A DNA stretch of 64,000 nt from Hyalangium gracile (GTDB lineage Bacteria > Myxococcota > Myxococcia > Myxococcales > Myxococcaceae): contig NZ_JAHXBG010000037.1 in NCBI RefSeq assembly GCF_020103725.1, positions 43,886 through 107,885 of the forward strand, read 5' to 3'. The position numbers and the translations under genes were made by a program. Numbering within the stretch: position 1 is the first letter of the stretch; the number at the start of each line of letters is the position of its first letter. Of this stretch, positions 1 to 8,260 are shown one piece after another. Under the pieces are notes generated by a model. That model was not told where the DNA came from and made no database searches. It saw only the letters and a list, made by a program, of their open reading frames with translations.

Positions 1-174
1 GGGGCGGCCATCTTCGGCTCGATCGCCGCGCTCCTGCTGATGGGGGACACATACTGGCTCGTGTTGCGGATGCGGCAGAGTGAGGGTCGGGTTCTCCGCA
101 GTCGGGACCCGCAGCGAATCTCACACCTGGTGGCGGTGGTAGCGCGGGCGGTGGCGGCGCGGCAGCGGACTTGA
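1..174 (+). CDS. C-terminal end of an unidentified membrane protein (partial)
   Basis: The frame is open from the first base to a TGA at 172-174 and gives 57 residues. It begins in the middle of a hydrophobic segment (AAIFGSIAALLLMGDTYW), continues into an Arg-rich stretch and ends on a second weakly hydrophobic, Arg-flanked helix. This looks like the last transmembrane span and cytoplasmic tail of a membrane protein whose start lies outside the window. The nhaA start follows 26 bases later on the same strand, so the two may be cotranscribed. The family cannot be told from so short a tail. Confidence 0.45.
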   Translation, partial: GAAIFGSIAALLLMGDTYWLVLRMRQSEGRVLRSRDPQRISHLVAVVARAVAARQRT

Positions 175-199
175 ACGGACAGAACAGAGAACGGGAGGA

Positions 200-1564
200 G
201 TGGTGGGAGAGCGAGATCCAGAGGGCGCCAGGAAGTCGAGCGTCCTCTTCAAGGCCGTGGTGCAGCCGCTGCAGGACTTCTTCCGGCTGGAGGCCGCGAG
301 CGGCATCCTGCTGATGTGCTCGGCGGCGATCGCGCTGGGCTGGGCCAACTCGCCGTGGCGTGACAGCTACACGGCGATCTTCGAGGCGCCGCTGACCATC
401 GGCGTGGGAGGAAGCCAGGTCCACTTCACCGTCCACCACCTCATCAACGATGGGCTGATGGCCCTCTTCTTCTTCGTGGTGGGGATGGAGATCAAGCGGG
501 AGCTCGTCGTGGGCGAGCTGCGCAGCCTCTCGCGAGCGCTCCTGCCGCTGGTCGCGGCGCTGGGAGGGATGGTGGTGCCCGCGGCCGTCTACGTGCTGCT
601 CAACCGCGATGGGCCCGGGCTGAAGGGCTGGGCGATTCCCATGGCCACGGACATCGCCTTCTGCATCGGCTGCCTGAGCCTGCTGAAGAAGCGGGTGCCG
701 CACGCGCTGGTGGTCTTCGTCACGGCGCTGGCCATCTTCGACGACATGGGCGGCATCCTGGTGATCGCCTTCTTCTACGGCTCGGGGCTCCACGTGAGCT
801 GGCTGCTCGGGGCGCTGGCCGTGACGGTCGGGCTCTTCGTGCTCAACCGGCTGCGCGTGGTCAACGGGCTCGCGTACGGAGTGGGCGGGGTGGCGCTCTG
901 GTACACGCTGCACCACGGAGGCATCCACGCCACCATCGCGGGCGTCATCCTGGGGATGATGATCCCGACGCGCGCGCTGCGCTCATCCCTGGAGGTGCTC
1001 ACGCAGCTCCATGCCCACACCGAGAACCTCCTGCGCCAGCGTCGCAACGAGGAGCTGGACGACGCGGAGGTGCTGTCCATCGAGGAGCGGATGGAGGACC
1101 TGGAGTCGCCACTCAACCGGTTCGTGCACCTGCTACACCCCTACGTGGCCTTCGGCATCATGCCGCTGTTCGCGCTGGCGAACTCGGGCGTCTCCCTGGC
1201 GGGAGTCGGGCTGGCGGAGCTGAAGGACCCCATCTCGCTGGGGGCGGCGCTGGGGCTCTTCCTGGGCAAGCAGCTCGGCATCTTCCTCTTCGTGCTGCTC
1301 GCGGTGCGCCTGGGGCTGGCGTCGATGCCGGGGGGCGCCTCGCGGGTGAAGCTCTACGGAGTGGCGGTGATCGCGGGCATCGGCTTCACGGTGGCGCTCT
1401 TCATCGCGGGGCTCGCCTTCCCGGAGCCGAGCATCCTCGATCGCGCGAAGCTGGGAATCCTGATCGGGTCGCTGGTGTCCGGAGTGGTGGGGTACCTCGT
1501 CCTCCGGTTCACCTCGCCCGTGGAGGAGAAGCCCCAGGCGCAGGCCCTTCCGGCTCAGGTCTGA
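200..1564 (+). CDS. nhaA: Na+/H+ antiporter NhaA
   Basis: A sodium:proton antiporter of the inner membrane that expels Na+ in exchange for protons, for pH and sodium homeostasis. The 454-residue product has the expected run of hydrophobic helices. The family hallmarks are present: MATDIAF with Asp151 and the ion-binding pair in AIFDDMGGILVIAFFY (Asp181-Asp182), equivalent to Asp133 and Asp163/Asp164 of E. coli NhaA. It is longer than E. coli NhaA (388) mainly because of a charged cytoplasmic insert near residues 275-310 (many Glu, Asp, Arg), common in non-enteric NhaA. Two GTG codons at 200 and 203 are possible starts. The Shine-Dalgarno-like GGGAGG at 193-198 is better spaced for 203. A hairpin at the stop codon is shared with the convergent gene. 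Confidence 0.95.
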   Translation: MVGERDPEGARKSSVLFKAVVQPLQDFFRLEAASGILLMCSAAIALGWANSPWRDSYTAIFEAPLTIGVGGSQVHFTVHHLINDGLMALFFFVVGMEIKRELVVGELRSLSRALLPLVAALGGMVVPAAVYVLLNRDGPGLKGWAIPMATDIAFCIGCLSLLKKRVPHALVVFVTALAIFDDMGGILVIAFFYGSGLHVSWLLGALAVTVGLFVLNRLRVVNGLAYGVGGVALWYTLHHGGIHATIAGVILGMMIPTRALRSSLEVLTQLHAHTENLLRQRRNEELDDAEVLSIEERMEDLESPLNRFVHLLHPYVAFGIMPLFALANSGVSLAGVGLAELKDPISLGAALGLFLGKQLGIFLFVLLAVRLGLASMPGGASRVKLYGVAVIAGIGFTVALFIAGLAFPEPSILDRAKLGILIGSLVSGVVGYLVLRFTSPVEEKPQAQALPAQV

Positions 1565-1582
1565 GGCGCCTCGCGGCTCAGA
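1560..1582. terminator. Hairpin shared by two convergent stop codons
   Basis: TCTGAG at 1560-1565 pairs with CTCAGA at 1577-1582, and the interior pairs three more bases around a three-base loop after a G-G mismatch. The nhaA stop (1562-1564) and the phosphotransferase stop (1578-1580, minus strand) both lie in the stem. There is no T tract, so a bidirectional terminator role is inferred from position only. Confidence 0.35.
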
Positions 1583-2645
1583 ACGTGCCGCTCTGGATGA
1601 CCTGCTCGGCGCGTGAGCACAGCAGGGACACGAACAGGCCGAACGCGGCGAAGCGCTCGTTGGTCGTCTGCCCCTTCGCATAGCGGTAGTAGATCTGCTG
1701 CGCGATGACGGCGAGCCGGAACAGGCCGAACACGTAATAGAAGTGGATGTCCTGGATGGGCAGGCCGGACTTCCGAGCGTAGGCCTCCACCACCTCGCGG
1801 CGGGTCATCATGCCCGGCGCGTGGGTGGGGAGCATGCGGGCCATCTGGAACTCCTCCGGATCATCCGCCTGGACCCAGTACGCCAGCGAGCAGCCCAGAT
1901 CCATGAGCGGATCGCCCAGGGTGGCCATCTCCCAGTCGAGCACGCCGATGATCTTCAGCGGGTCCTTGGGATCGAGGACGACATTGTCGAACTTGTAGTC
2001 GTTGTGGATGAGCGCGGCGCGTCCGCTCTCGGGAGGCTGGTGCGCGGCGAGCCACTTCATGAGCTCCTCGGCGTCGGGCACGTCCTCGGTGCGCGCCTTG
2101 CGGTAGCGCTCGCTCCAGCCCTCGACCTGGCGGCGTACGTAGCCCTCGGGCTTGCCGAAGTCCGCCAGCCCCGCGGCCTGGACATCCACATGGTGCAGGG
2201 CCACCTGCACGTCCACCAGGTGCTCGCAGAGCGTCCGCGCGTCCTGGGGGCTCAGGTGGAGGTTCGCGGGCAGATCCTTGCGCAGGATGAGGCCGTGGAT
2301 GCGCTCCATCACGTAGAAGGGGCAGCCCATGACGCTCTCGTCCTCGCAGTAGACGACGGGCTTGGGGCAGTAGGGGAACACGCGCTGCAGGGCGGAGAGC
2401 ACGCGGAACTCTCGCCCCATGTCGTGGGCCGTCTTCGCCTTGGTTCCGAAGGGAGGCCGGCGGAGCACCCACTCCTTGTCGCCCTGGCGCAGGAGGTAGG
2501 TGAGGTTGGAGGCGCCTCCCGCGAACTGGGTGATGTGCAGGGGGCCGGTGAAGACGGGGTTCTGGCGGGCCAGCCACTCCTGCAGCCTGCCAGCGTCCAG
2601 CTCCTCCCCGGAGCGCGGGGGCCGGGTCTCTTCGCGAGTGCTCAT
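1578..2645 (-). CDS. Phosphotransferase family protein (APH/ACAD10-like kinase)
   Basis: A 355-residue protein of the aminoglycoside-phosphotransferase/choline-kinase fold, closest in layout to the kinase domain of ACAD10/ACAD11, which acts on hydroxyacyl-CoA type substrates. The glycine-rich loop is FAGGASNLTYLL (about residues 41-52). The ATP-binding segment runs through KEWVLRRPP. The catalytic Brenner motif is HNDYKFDN (His214, Asp216, Asn221), and the metal-binding Asp is in GVLDWEMATLGDP (Asp237). It starts 10 bases after the stop of the upstream histidine phosphatase gene, so the two form an operon. A lipid or fatty-acid related substrate is inferred from family resemblance. No acyl-CoA dehydrogenase gene is in view. 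Confidence 0.85.
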   Translation of the reverse strand: MSTREETRPPRSGEELDAGRLQEWLARQNPVFTGPLHITQFAGGASNLTYLLRQGDKEWVLRRPPFGTKAKTAHDMGREFRVLSALQRVFPYCPKPVVYCEDESVMGCPFYVMERIHGLILRKDLPANLHLSPQDARTLCEHLVDVQVALHHVDVQAAGLADFGKPEGYVRRQVEGWSERYRKARTEDVPDAEELMKWLAAHQPPESGRAALIHNDYKFDNVVLDPKDPLKIIGVLDWEMATLGDPLMDLGCSLAYWVQADDPEEFQMARMLPTHAPGMMTRREVVEAYARKSGLPIQDIHFYYVFGLFRLAVIAQQIYYRYAKGQTTNERFAAFGLFVSLLCSRAEQVIQSGTF

Positions 2646-2655
2646 GATCGTTCTC

Positions 2656-3351
2656 TCAGCGGTAGGTGAGCAGGCCGGGATCTCCCGCGAGCTCCAGGTG
2701 GGCCACGTTGTTGAAGCCGGACAGCATCAGCGTGCCGCGGCGCAGGCGCAGCTCGGTGAGGGAGGCGTTGTAGATCGTCCAGTTGAGGGCGAAGGTCTTC
2801 TCGGTGGTCAGCCCGAGCGCGGCCTGGACGGAGAAGGCGATGGGGCCGCCCGAGGTGACGATGACGATGCGATCGTGGTTGGAGCGGGCCATGCGCTCCA
2901 GGCTCTCGCGCAGACGTGTCTGGAAGGCCTCCCACGACTCGAAGGGAGGGCGCTCGTGCGGGGTGCCGTCGACCCAGTGCTGCATCGCGCGCGCGAAGGC
3001 CGTCTGGAACTGACGGGTGTCCGAGAAGAGGGCGACGCGATCATCGGGCGACAGCCCCAGCTCCTGCATGACGCGGGGCAGGTACGCGCCGAAGATGGCC
3101 TCGTGATCGTACTCGTTGAAGCCGGCATGCGCGTCGGTGGACGGCGGTGTCTCCAGGCCCTGGAGCATCCCGGCGAGCGTGGCGCGCTGGCGGTCCAGGG
3201 TGCCGCTGATCCATGCGTCCGCGCGGAAGCCGGTGCGATGGAGGTGCTGGCCCAGCAGGAGCGCCTGGCGCTCGCCCAGAGGCGAGAGCCGGTCATAGTG
3301 GCTGGCCCCGAAGGAGGCCTGGCCGTGGCGGACGAGGTAGAGGCGGGTCAT
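2656..3351 (-). CDS. Histidine phosphatase family protein
   Basis: A 231-residue member of the phosphoglycerate-mutase-like (branch 1) histidine phosphatases. The phosphohistidine motif is at the very start, LYLVRHGQ (Arg8, His9, Gly10), followed by YDRLSPLGERQALLLGQHL, the usual second segment. The second catalytic region is IVTSGGPIAF near residue 165, where Ser-Gly-Gly replaces the His-Gly-Gly usual in this family. That is a possible change in the second catalytic histidine and makes true phosphatase activity less certain. It is the first gene of a two-gene minus-strand operon with the kinase-like gene 10 bases downstream. The substrate is unknown. Confidence 0.85.
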   Translation of the reverse strand: MTRLYLVRHGQASFGASHYDRLSPLGERQALLLGQHLHRTGFRADAWISGTLDRQRATLAGMLQGLETPPSTDAHAGFNEYDHEAIFGAYLPRVMQELGLSPDDRVALFSDTRQFQTAFARAMQHWVDGTPHERPPFESWEAFQTRLRESLERMARSNHDRIVIVTSGGPIAFSVQAALGLTTEKTFALNWTIYNASLTELRLRRGTLMLSGFNNVAHLELAGDPGLLTYR

Positions 3352-3442
3352 CTCTTGGCGGCAGGTGGGGGGAAACTAACAAGGTTCTCATGACACTGCG
3401 CGCCGATTCCAGGTAGCGTTGACACTTCAAAGGGGCGCGACG

Positions 3443-3948
3443 ATGAATGTGGACTCATGGCGCCTTCCTCTTGCGCGGAGGCATGCGCTGGGGCTTCGGC
3501 GCTGTCGTGGGTTGGCGCTGGCCATGCTGTTCGCGGGCTGCTCTCCAGCTCATCTGGATCCCGATGTCGTGCGTCCCTCGCCAGGAGCCCTCCTTCTGGA
3601 GCGCATCCCGGGACCAGGCTTCAGCGCCTTCGATTCCTAACTCCGATTTCCGAGGATGATGTGCTCTTCGTCGTGTCCCAGGGGCTGCGACATGGCTTTG
3701 AGGTCCGCACGAAGGATGGCGACTTGCGGCTCTCCATTGTCGCTTTCTTCTCGGACGACCATGTCAGTCCGACGTGCAGTGGCTTCTATGTCTACACGCC
3801 GCAGACAAGCCAGATCTTGAAATGGACTCGAGACGAAGGACGATGGGCCTGCGAGCAGACTCACGTCGTCAAGTGGCGCGAGGGTGACTCTCTGCGGTTC
3901 GATATCCAAGAGGCTCAGGCACCCTGTGCACAGAGGAATGCGCCATGA
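3443..3948 (+). pseudogene. Small secreted lipoprotein broken by a one-base deletion
   Basis: The ATG at 3443, with AAGGGG a few bases upstream, opens a lipoprotein signal ending in a lipobox (AMLFAGC). The frame stops at TAA 3638-3640. Protein-like sequence resumes without a gap in the next frame (LTPISEDDVLFVVSQGLRHG) and runs to TGA 3946-3948. Adding one C after 3637 (TTC GAT TCC [C]TA ACT CCG) fuses the halves into a single lipoprotein of about 168 residues. The restored protein has no recognised domain. The stop overlaps the ATG of the next lipoprotein by four bases, so they are an operon. A sequencing error in the C run is the main alternative to a real mutation. Confidence 0.6.
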
Positions 3949-4562
3949 GGGGCTCGCTCCTGCTCATCGCAGTCGGTCTTTCCAGTTGTGTCCGGAGCCC
4001 GGTCCCCCACCCGGCGCCGTTGGAGCAGGATGAGTCCATCGTATTCCCGAAGTTCTCTGGTGCCGATACCCTCGTGACAGAAGAGCCGGGGCGAACATAC
4101 GAGTTGGACGGGGCGACGTTTCGGGCGCTCACGACCGCTTTTCAGGACTTCCTTCCCATGGCCACCCAGGAGTCTCCACCCTGCTGGAGCATGCCGGAGG
4201 CCTACCGCTACCGGGTCCTTCGGCAAGGGAACATCCTCTTCATCCACATCTCCGCGGAGCCTGCCGCCTGTGAAGGCAAGTTCCTGATGCTGGACTCTGG
4301 CGTGCGATACGCCATCAGCGTGGATGGCCGCATCCTCAGGCGTCTGTTCACCGGAGAGCCCGAAGGGGTCCCCCCCCCTGTGCCCATGGATGGGGGGACG
4401 AGTGGAGGCTCGGTTGAGCTCGACCTCTCACCCCTCCAGGCCGCGCCCGCGGAGGACCTGCCCCCATTCTTGCGCGCGCGCGGGCTCGATGGAGGCATTG
4501 TGACGGAACTGGATGCGGGAGTGGCTCGAGACGGGGGCGTTACCGAGCCATTGGCTCGGTAG
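3945..4562 (+). CDS. Hypothetical lipoprotein
   Basis: A 205-residue protein with a short lipoprotein signal (MRGSLLLIAVGLSSC, lipobox LSSC). It has a mixed alpha/beta body with four further cysteines and a low-complexity C-terminus rich in Gly, Pro and Asp (VPMDGGTSGGS; LDGGIVTELDAG; ARDGGVTEP). I recognise no family. Its ATG overlaps the stop of the frameshifted lipoprotein gene upstream (ATGA at 3945-3948), so the two are translationally coupled and probably act together at the outer membrane. Downstream, 75 bases separate it from the convergent gene. Confidence 0.7.
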   Translation: MRGSLLLIAVGLSSCVRSPVPHPAPLEQDESIVFPKFSGADTLVTEEPGRTYELDGATFRALTTAFQDFLPMATQESPPCWSMPEAYRYRVLRQGNILFIHISAEPAACEGKFLMLDSGVRYAISVDGRILRRLFTGEPEGVPPPVPMDGGTSGGSVELDLSPLQAAPAEDLPPFLRARGLDGGIVTELDAGVARDGGVTEPLAR

Positions 4563-4637
4563 GAGCCGCATGGCTGGGACGTCCCTTCAGAAGATCGATC
4601 GTTCCGTCGGAGGAGGCTGATTGAGGCCGGAGCCCGC

Positions 4638-5348
4638 TCAGCGGGCCTTGCCGATGTGCTTGTCGTAGTGCTCCTGCAGCGCGACGAAGTAGCCGCGCTC
4701 CTCCCAGAGCGCCGCGGCGAGCCGGTCCGCCAGGGAGGCCACCTCGGCGGCCTCTCCCTGCTCCGGACTGCGGGGCTGCCCCACCAGGGGATTCATCAGG
4801 GCCTTGGCGACCTCGGTGAGCAGCAGCCGGCTGCCCTCGAAGAGCCGCCCCAGCAGCTGGTTGATGGGCCGCGAGTCCATCTCCTTGCAGGCCGCCAGGA
4901 TGGCGTCGTGCACCTTCAGCGCGGCGTCTCCCTCCAGCGAGCTCGCGCTCAGGTCCCCACGGACCAGGGCGTGCTGGAGCAGGTAGCCGTGGTGCAGGGA
5001 GTACGAGGCCATGTCCACGCAGTCCTTCACCCAGAGCACCAGGAAGGCCTTGCGCCAGACCCTCCGGAAGGGAAGGAGCGCCACCGACTTGAGGAACCCG
5101 AGCAGCTGGCTGCCCAGGGTGGACTTCACGTGCGAGCCGGCGAGGACCCTCAGGGCCTTGGGGGGAGCGGACAGGCCATGCTCCTGGAGCACGGCGCGGA
5201 CCATGCGCTCGCGCACCTGGCGGAGCGCGTAGTCGTCCAGGTAGGGGATGGGGATGAGCGGCGTCAGGCCGGAGACCACGGCATGGAAGGCCACGCGTCC
5301 GATCTGGGGCGGCGGAGCACTGGAGGGTCGCGGAGTCGACTCAGTCAT
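4638..5348 (-). CDS. Conserved hypothetical protein
   Basis: A 236-residue protein with no family I can name. It starts with a Pro/Ser-rich tail, then AFHAVVSGLTPLIPIPYLDDYALRQVRERMV, a pattern seen in several predicted membrane-associated myxobacterial proteins. It contains moderately hydrophobic helices around LLGFLKSVALLPFRRVWRKAFLVLW (about residues 82-106) and ends in mostly charged helices. The first 60 bases upstream are shared with the divergent RNA helicase gene. The stop codon sits inside the palindrome GCCCGCTCAGCGGGC (4632-4646), which could form a five-pair hairpin. Confidence 0.6.
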   Translation of the reverse strand: MTESTPRPSSAPPPQIGRVAFHAVVSGLTPLIPIPYLDDYALRQVRERMVRAVLQEHGLSAPPKALRVLAGSHVKSTLGSQLLGFLKSVALLPFRRVWRKAFLVLWVKDCVDMASYSLHHGYLLQHALVRGDLSASSLEGDAALKVHDAILAACKEMDSRPINQLLGRLFEGSRLLLTEVAKALMNPLVGQPRSPEQGEAAEVASLADRLAAALWEERGYFVALQEHYDKHIGKAR

Positions 5349-5373
5349 GCCCTATTCATACACCTCTCGACGC

Positions 5374-5392
5374 TGAGGCGTGTTCCGCCTCA
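5374..5392 (+). promoter_or_regulatory. Perfect hairpin in the 5' leader of the RNA helicase gene
   Basis: TGAGGCG at 5374-5380 and CGCCTCA at 5386-5392 are exact complements around a five-base loop. It lies in the 60-base gap between two divergent genes, 17-35 bases upstream of the helicase start candidates. Because the downstream product unwinds RNA, a leader hairpin that it could bind or open is a plausible autoregulatory element, but this is inference. It could instead be an operator for the divergent promoters. Confidence 0.35.
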
Positions 5393-5408
5393 CCCGTTGG
5401 CTCGAGGA

Positions 5409-7172
5409 GTGATACAAGCCGCTGACGTGAAGGAACCTTCGACTCCTCCAGCTGATGTCACCTTCGACTCCCTCGGGCTCGAGGCCCCTCTCGTCGAGGC
5501 GATTCGTGCCCTCGGATACGAGGAGCCCACCCCCATCCAGCAGGCGGCGCTCCCTCCGCTGCTCGCGGGCAAGGATCTGCTCGGCATTGCCGCGACGGGG
5601 ACGGGGAAGACGGCCGCGTTCGCGCTCCCGCTCCTGCAGCACCTCACCCCAGGGAGCCGCGGGCCGTTCACCGCCTCGGCGCTCGTGCTCGTGCCCACGC
5701 GAGAGCTCGCCATGCAGGTGGCCGAGGCCATCCACCGCTATGGCCAGAAGCTGGGCGTGAGCGTGCTGCCCCTCTACGGCGGGCAGGTGATCGGCCAGCA
5801 GCTCCGGGTCCTCAAGCGGGGCGTGGACGTCGTCGTCGCCACTCCCGGCCGGGCGCTCGACCACCTCCAGCGCAAGACGCTGAAGCTCGAGGAGGTGCGC
5901 ACCGTGGTCCTCGACGAGGCCGACGAGATGCTCGACATGGGCTTCGCCGAGGATCTCGAGGCCATCCTGTCCGCCACGCCCGAGGAGCGACAGACGGCGC
6001 TCTTCTCCGCGACGCTCCCGCCGCGCATCGCCGCCATCGCCGAGCGCCACCTCCGTGAGCCCGTGCGGGTGCGCATCGCCCGCGAGAAGGTGGAGCCGGG
6101 CGAGCTGCCGCGCATCCGGCAGACGGCCTACATCGTCCCGCGCGCCTTCAAGGTGGCCACGCTCTGCCGTGTCCTGGACGTGGAGTCCCCCACGGCGGCC
6201 ATCGTCTTCTGCCGCACCCGCACCGAGGTGGACGAGCTCACCGTGTCCCTCAACGGCCGCGGCTGGCGGGCGCAGGCGCTCCATGGCGGCATGAGCCAGG
6301 AGCAGCGCGATCGGGTCATCAAGCAGCTCAAGTCCCACACGACGGATCTGCTGGTGGCCACGGACGTGGCGGCGCGCGGGCTCGACATTCCGCGGCTGTC
6401 GCACGTGGTGAACTTCGACGTGCCCAACGCGCCCGAGGCCTACGTGCACCGCATCGGGCGCACGGGTCGGGCCGGGCGCGAGGGCGTGGCCATCACGCTC
6501 GTGGAGCCCCGGGAGCACCGGCTGCTGCGCAACCTGGAGAAGCTCACCGGCCAGCGCATCGAGATGGCGGCCGTGCCCACCGTGGCGGACCTGCGCGCCC
6601 GGCACCTGGAGCTCACCCGCGCCTCGCTGCGGGAGGTGCTCGTGGCCGGAGGGCTCGATCCGTTCCGGAGCGTGGTCGAGGATCTGGCGGCCGAGTTCGA
6701 CGTGATGGATGTCGCCGCCGCGGCGGTGAAGTCGCTCCAGGAGTCCCGAGACGATGGGCGCGGGGGGGATGAGGAGGAGATCCCCGTCGTGGCGCCTCCG
6801 ACCGAGAAGCGATCCCGCTTCGAGAAGCCGGATCGCAAGGGCCCCGCGGAGCGCCCAGGGAAGAAGGCCGGGTTCGCCGAGCGCCCCGGGCGCGCCGAGC
6901 ATGGGCCCCGCCGCCGAGCGGAGCGGCCGGACTGGGACATCACTCGTCTCTATATTGGAGCGGGCCGGAACGCGGGCATGCGCCCCGCGGATCTGGTGGG
7001 CGCCATCGCGGGCGAGGCGGGCCTGGAGGCCTCACAGATCGGCGCCATCCAGATTGCCGATGCCTTCTCGCTCGTGGAGGTGCCCGAGCCGGCCGCCGAT
7101 CGCATCATCACGGCGCTGCGCCAGGCCACCCTGCGGGGCCGCAAGGTCCCTGTCCGCAGGGATCGCGGCTGA
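5409..7172 (+). CDS. DEAD-box ATP-dependent RNA helicase with DbpA-type RNA-binding domain
   Basis: An RNA helicase of about 587 residues, probably acting in ribosome assembly or mRNA turnover in the cytoplasm. In order: Q motif (GYEEPTPIQQAALP), Walker A AATGTGKT, PTRELA, TPGR, DEAD (in VLDEADEMLD), SAT, then domain 2 with DLLVATDVAARGLD and HRIGRTGRAGR. An acidic then basic, Pro/Arg-rich linker (about 440-510) leads to a C-terminal DbpA RNA-binding domain (DITRLYIGAGRNAGMRP and following), which in DbpA recognises 23S rRNA hairpin 92. The start is uncertain: GTG 5409 is used here, GTG 5427 is equally possible, and neither has a well-placed Shine-Dalgarno. A hairpin lies in the leader. Confidence 0.9.
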   Translation: MIQAADVKEPSTPPADVTFDSLGLEAPLVEAIRALGYEEPTPIQQAALPPLLAGKDLLGIAATGTGKTAAFALPLLQHLTPGSRGPFTASALVLVPTRELAMQVAEAIHRYGQKLGVSVLPLYGGQVIGQQLRVLKRGVDVVVATPGRALDHLQRKTLKLEEVRTVVLDEADEMLDMGFAEDLEAILSATPEERQTALFSATLPPRIAAIAERHLREPVRVRIAREKVEPGELPRIRQTAYIVPRAFKVATLCRVLDVESPTAAIVFCRTRTEVDELTVSLNGRGWRAQALHGGMSQEQRDRVIKQLKSHTTDLLVATDVAARGLDIPRLSHVVNFDVPNAPEAYVHRIGRTGRAGREGVAITLVEPREHRLLRNLEKLTGQRIEMAAVPTVADLRARHLELTRASLREVLVAGGLDPFRSVVEDLAAEFDVMDVAAAAVKSLQESRDDGRGGDEEEIPVVAPPTEKRSRFEKPDRKGPAERPGKKAGFAERPGRAEHGPRRRAERPDWDITRLYIGAGRNAGMRPADLVGAIAGEAGLEASQIGAIQIADAFSLVEVPEPAADRIITALRQATLRGRKVPVRRDRG

Positions 7173-7231
7173 GGGATTCCCGTAGGTCCCGGTGCATTGC
7201 GGCGCCGGAGAGCGCTCGATAATCTGTCCGT

Positions 7232-8218
7232 ATGGCCGAGGACGCGAGCGGCGGACCGCCCCAGACAGCTGGAGAAGTATCGGCGGAGATGGCCGAGCTC
7301 GAGAGCGTCAGCTCGCAGCCAGCCTACGACTCCTTCGTGGCCGCCGCGAAGGCCGTCGACCCGGCCACCATCGAGGAGTGCTGCGCGGATCTCGTGCTCA
7401 CCTACCAGAACGTGACGCGCGGAGTGGAGGCGGTGCTCGGCAGCGGGGCGGTGGTCATCGGCAAGCTGCCCAACGTGGACGTCGTGGAGCTCTCGATGCT
7501 CCCGCGGCTGGTCCAGGGCGTGGCCTTCGCCGCGCTGCAGGTCCAGCGGGAGCTCCGGTCCATCTCCTTCGGGACGCTGTTCGATCAGGCGCAGACCCTG
7601 CGCCGCAAGATGCGCAAGGCCGCCGACGCCCTCGCCGAGGCCGGCCTGCTGGCCGACGCCGACGCGGATGAAGTCCGCCTCCACGGGCAGCAGGACGTCC
7701 TGGAGGACTGCCTCGCGCTGGCCGCGGTGTTTCGGCGGAACGAGTCGAGGATCACCGGCCGCTCGCCCGTGAGCCCCACCGAGATCCGCGACGCGGAGCA
7801 GATCGCGGAGAAGCTGAAGGTGCTGCTCGGGCAGCAGGCGAGCACGGGCGATGGCGCGCCGAGCCTCGTGAGGTTCATCGAGATGCGCGACCGCTTCTGG
7901 ACGCTGCTGGTCCTGCGCCATGACGTGCTGTGGCGCTGCGGTGCGTGGCTCTACGGCCGAGCGGTGGACGATCGCGTCCCACCCCTCGTGGTCCGCCAGC
8001 CCATGGTCCGCAGGCCTCGGAGCGCGCCGGCGGAGCGTGAGGCCGTCCGGCCGGAGCCGCGGCGGACCATGAACCCTCCGGCCATCATGCCCGCGCGGGT
8101 GAGTCCTCCCAGCGCGGCGCCCGTGCGCGAATCGACGCGGCACCTGGACGATCTGCAGCGCGAGCTGGAGAGGAAGACGCGCTTCCTCATCCGGATCGGC
8201 GCCATCCGCCCGCGCTGA
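7232..8218 (+). CDS. Hypothetical protein
   Basis: A 328-residue protein without a recognisable domain. Residues 1-210 are predicted mostly helical, with many Ala, Leu and Glu (for example FDQAQTLRRKMRKAADALAEAG). Residues 250-300 are an Arg/Pro-rich disordered linker, and the last 25 residues are a charged helix (HLDDLQRELERKTRFLIRIG). There is no signal peptide or transmembrane segment, so it is likely cytoplasmic. It starts at ATG 7232, 60 bases after the helicase stop on the same strand, and is convergent with the OmpA-family gene. Codon use is like its neighbours. Confidence 0.65.
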   Translation: MAEDASGGPPQTAGEVSAEMAELESVSSQPAYDSFVAAAKAVDPATIEECCADLVLTYQNVTRGVEAVLGSGAVVIGKLPNVDVVELSMLPRLVQGVAFAALQVQRELRSISFGTLFDQAQTLRRKMRKAADALAEAGLLADADADEVRLHGQQDVLEDCLALAAVFRRNESRITGRSPVSPTEIRDAEQIAEKLKVLLGQQASTGDGAPSLVRFIEMRDRFWTLLVLRHDVLWRCGAWLYGRAVDDRVPPLVVRQPMVRRPRSAPAEREAVRPEPRRTMNPPAIMPARVSPPSAAPVRESTRHLDDLQRELERKTRFLIRIGAIRPR

Positions 8219-8260
8219 GCCCGTCCCGGTCCTCGGGCCCCGCCACGGCAGGGCAGGGCG

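Noticed and set aside
4656..5408. Upstream extension of the helicase frame by about 250 codons
   Set aside because: The extra sequence is antisense to the conserved hypothetical at 4638-5348 and is not protein-like; the helicase Q motif begins shortly after 5409.
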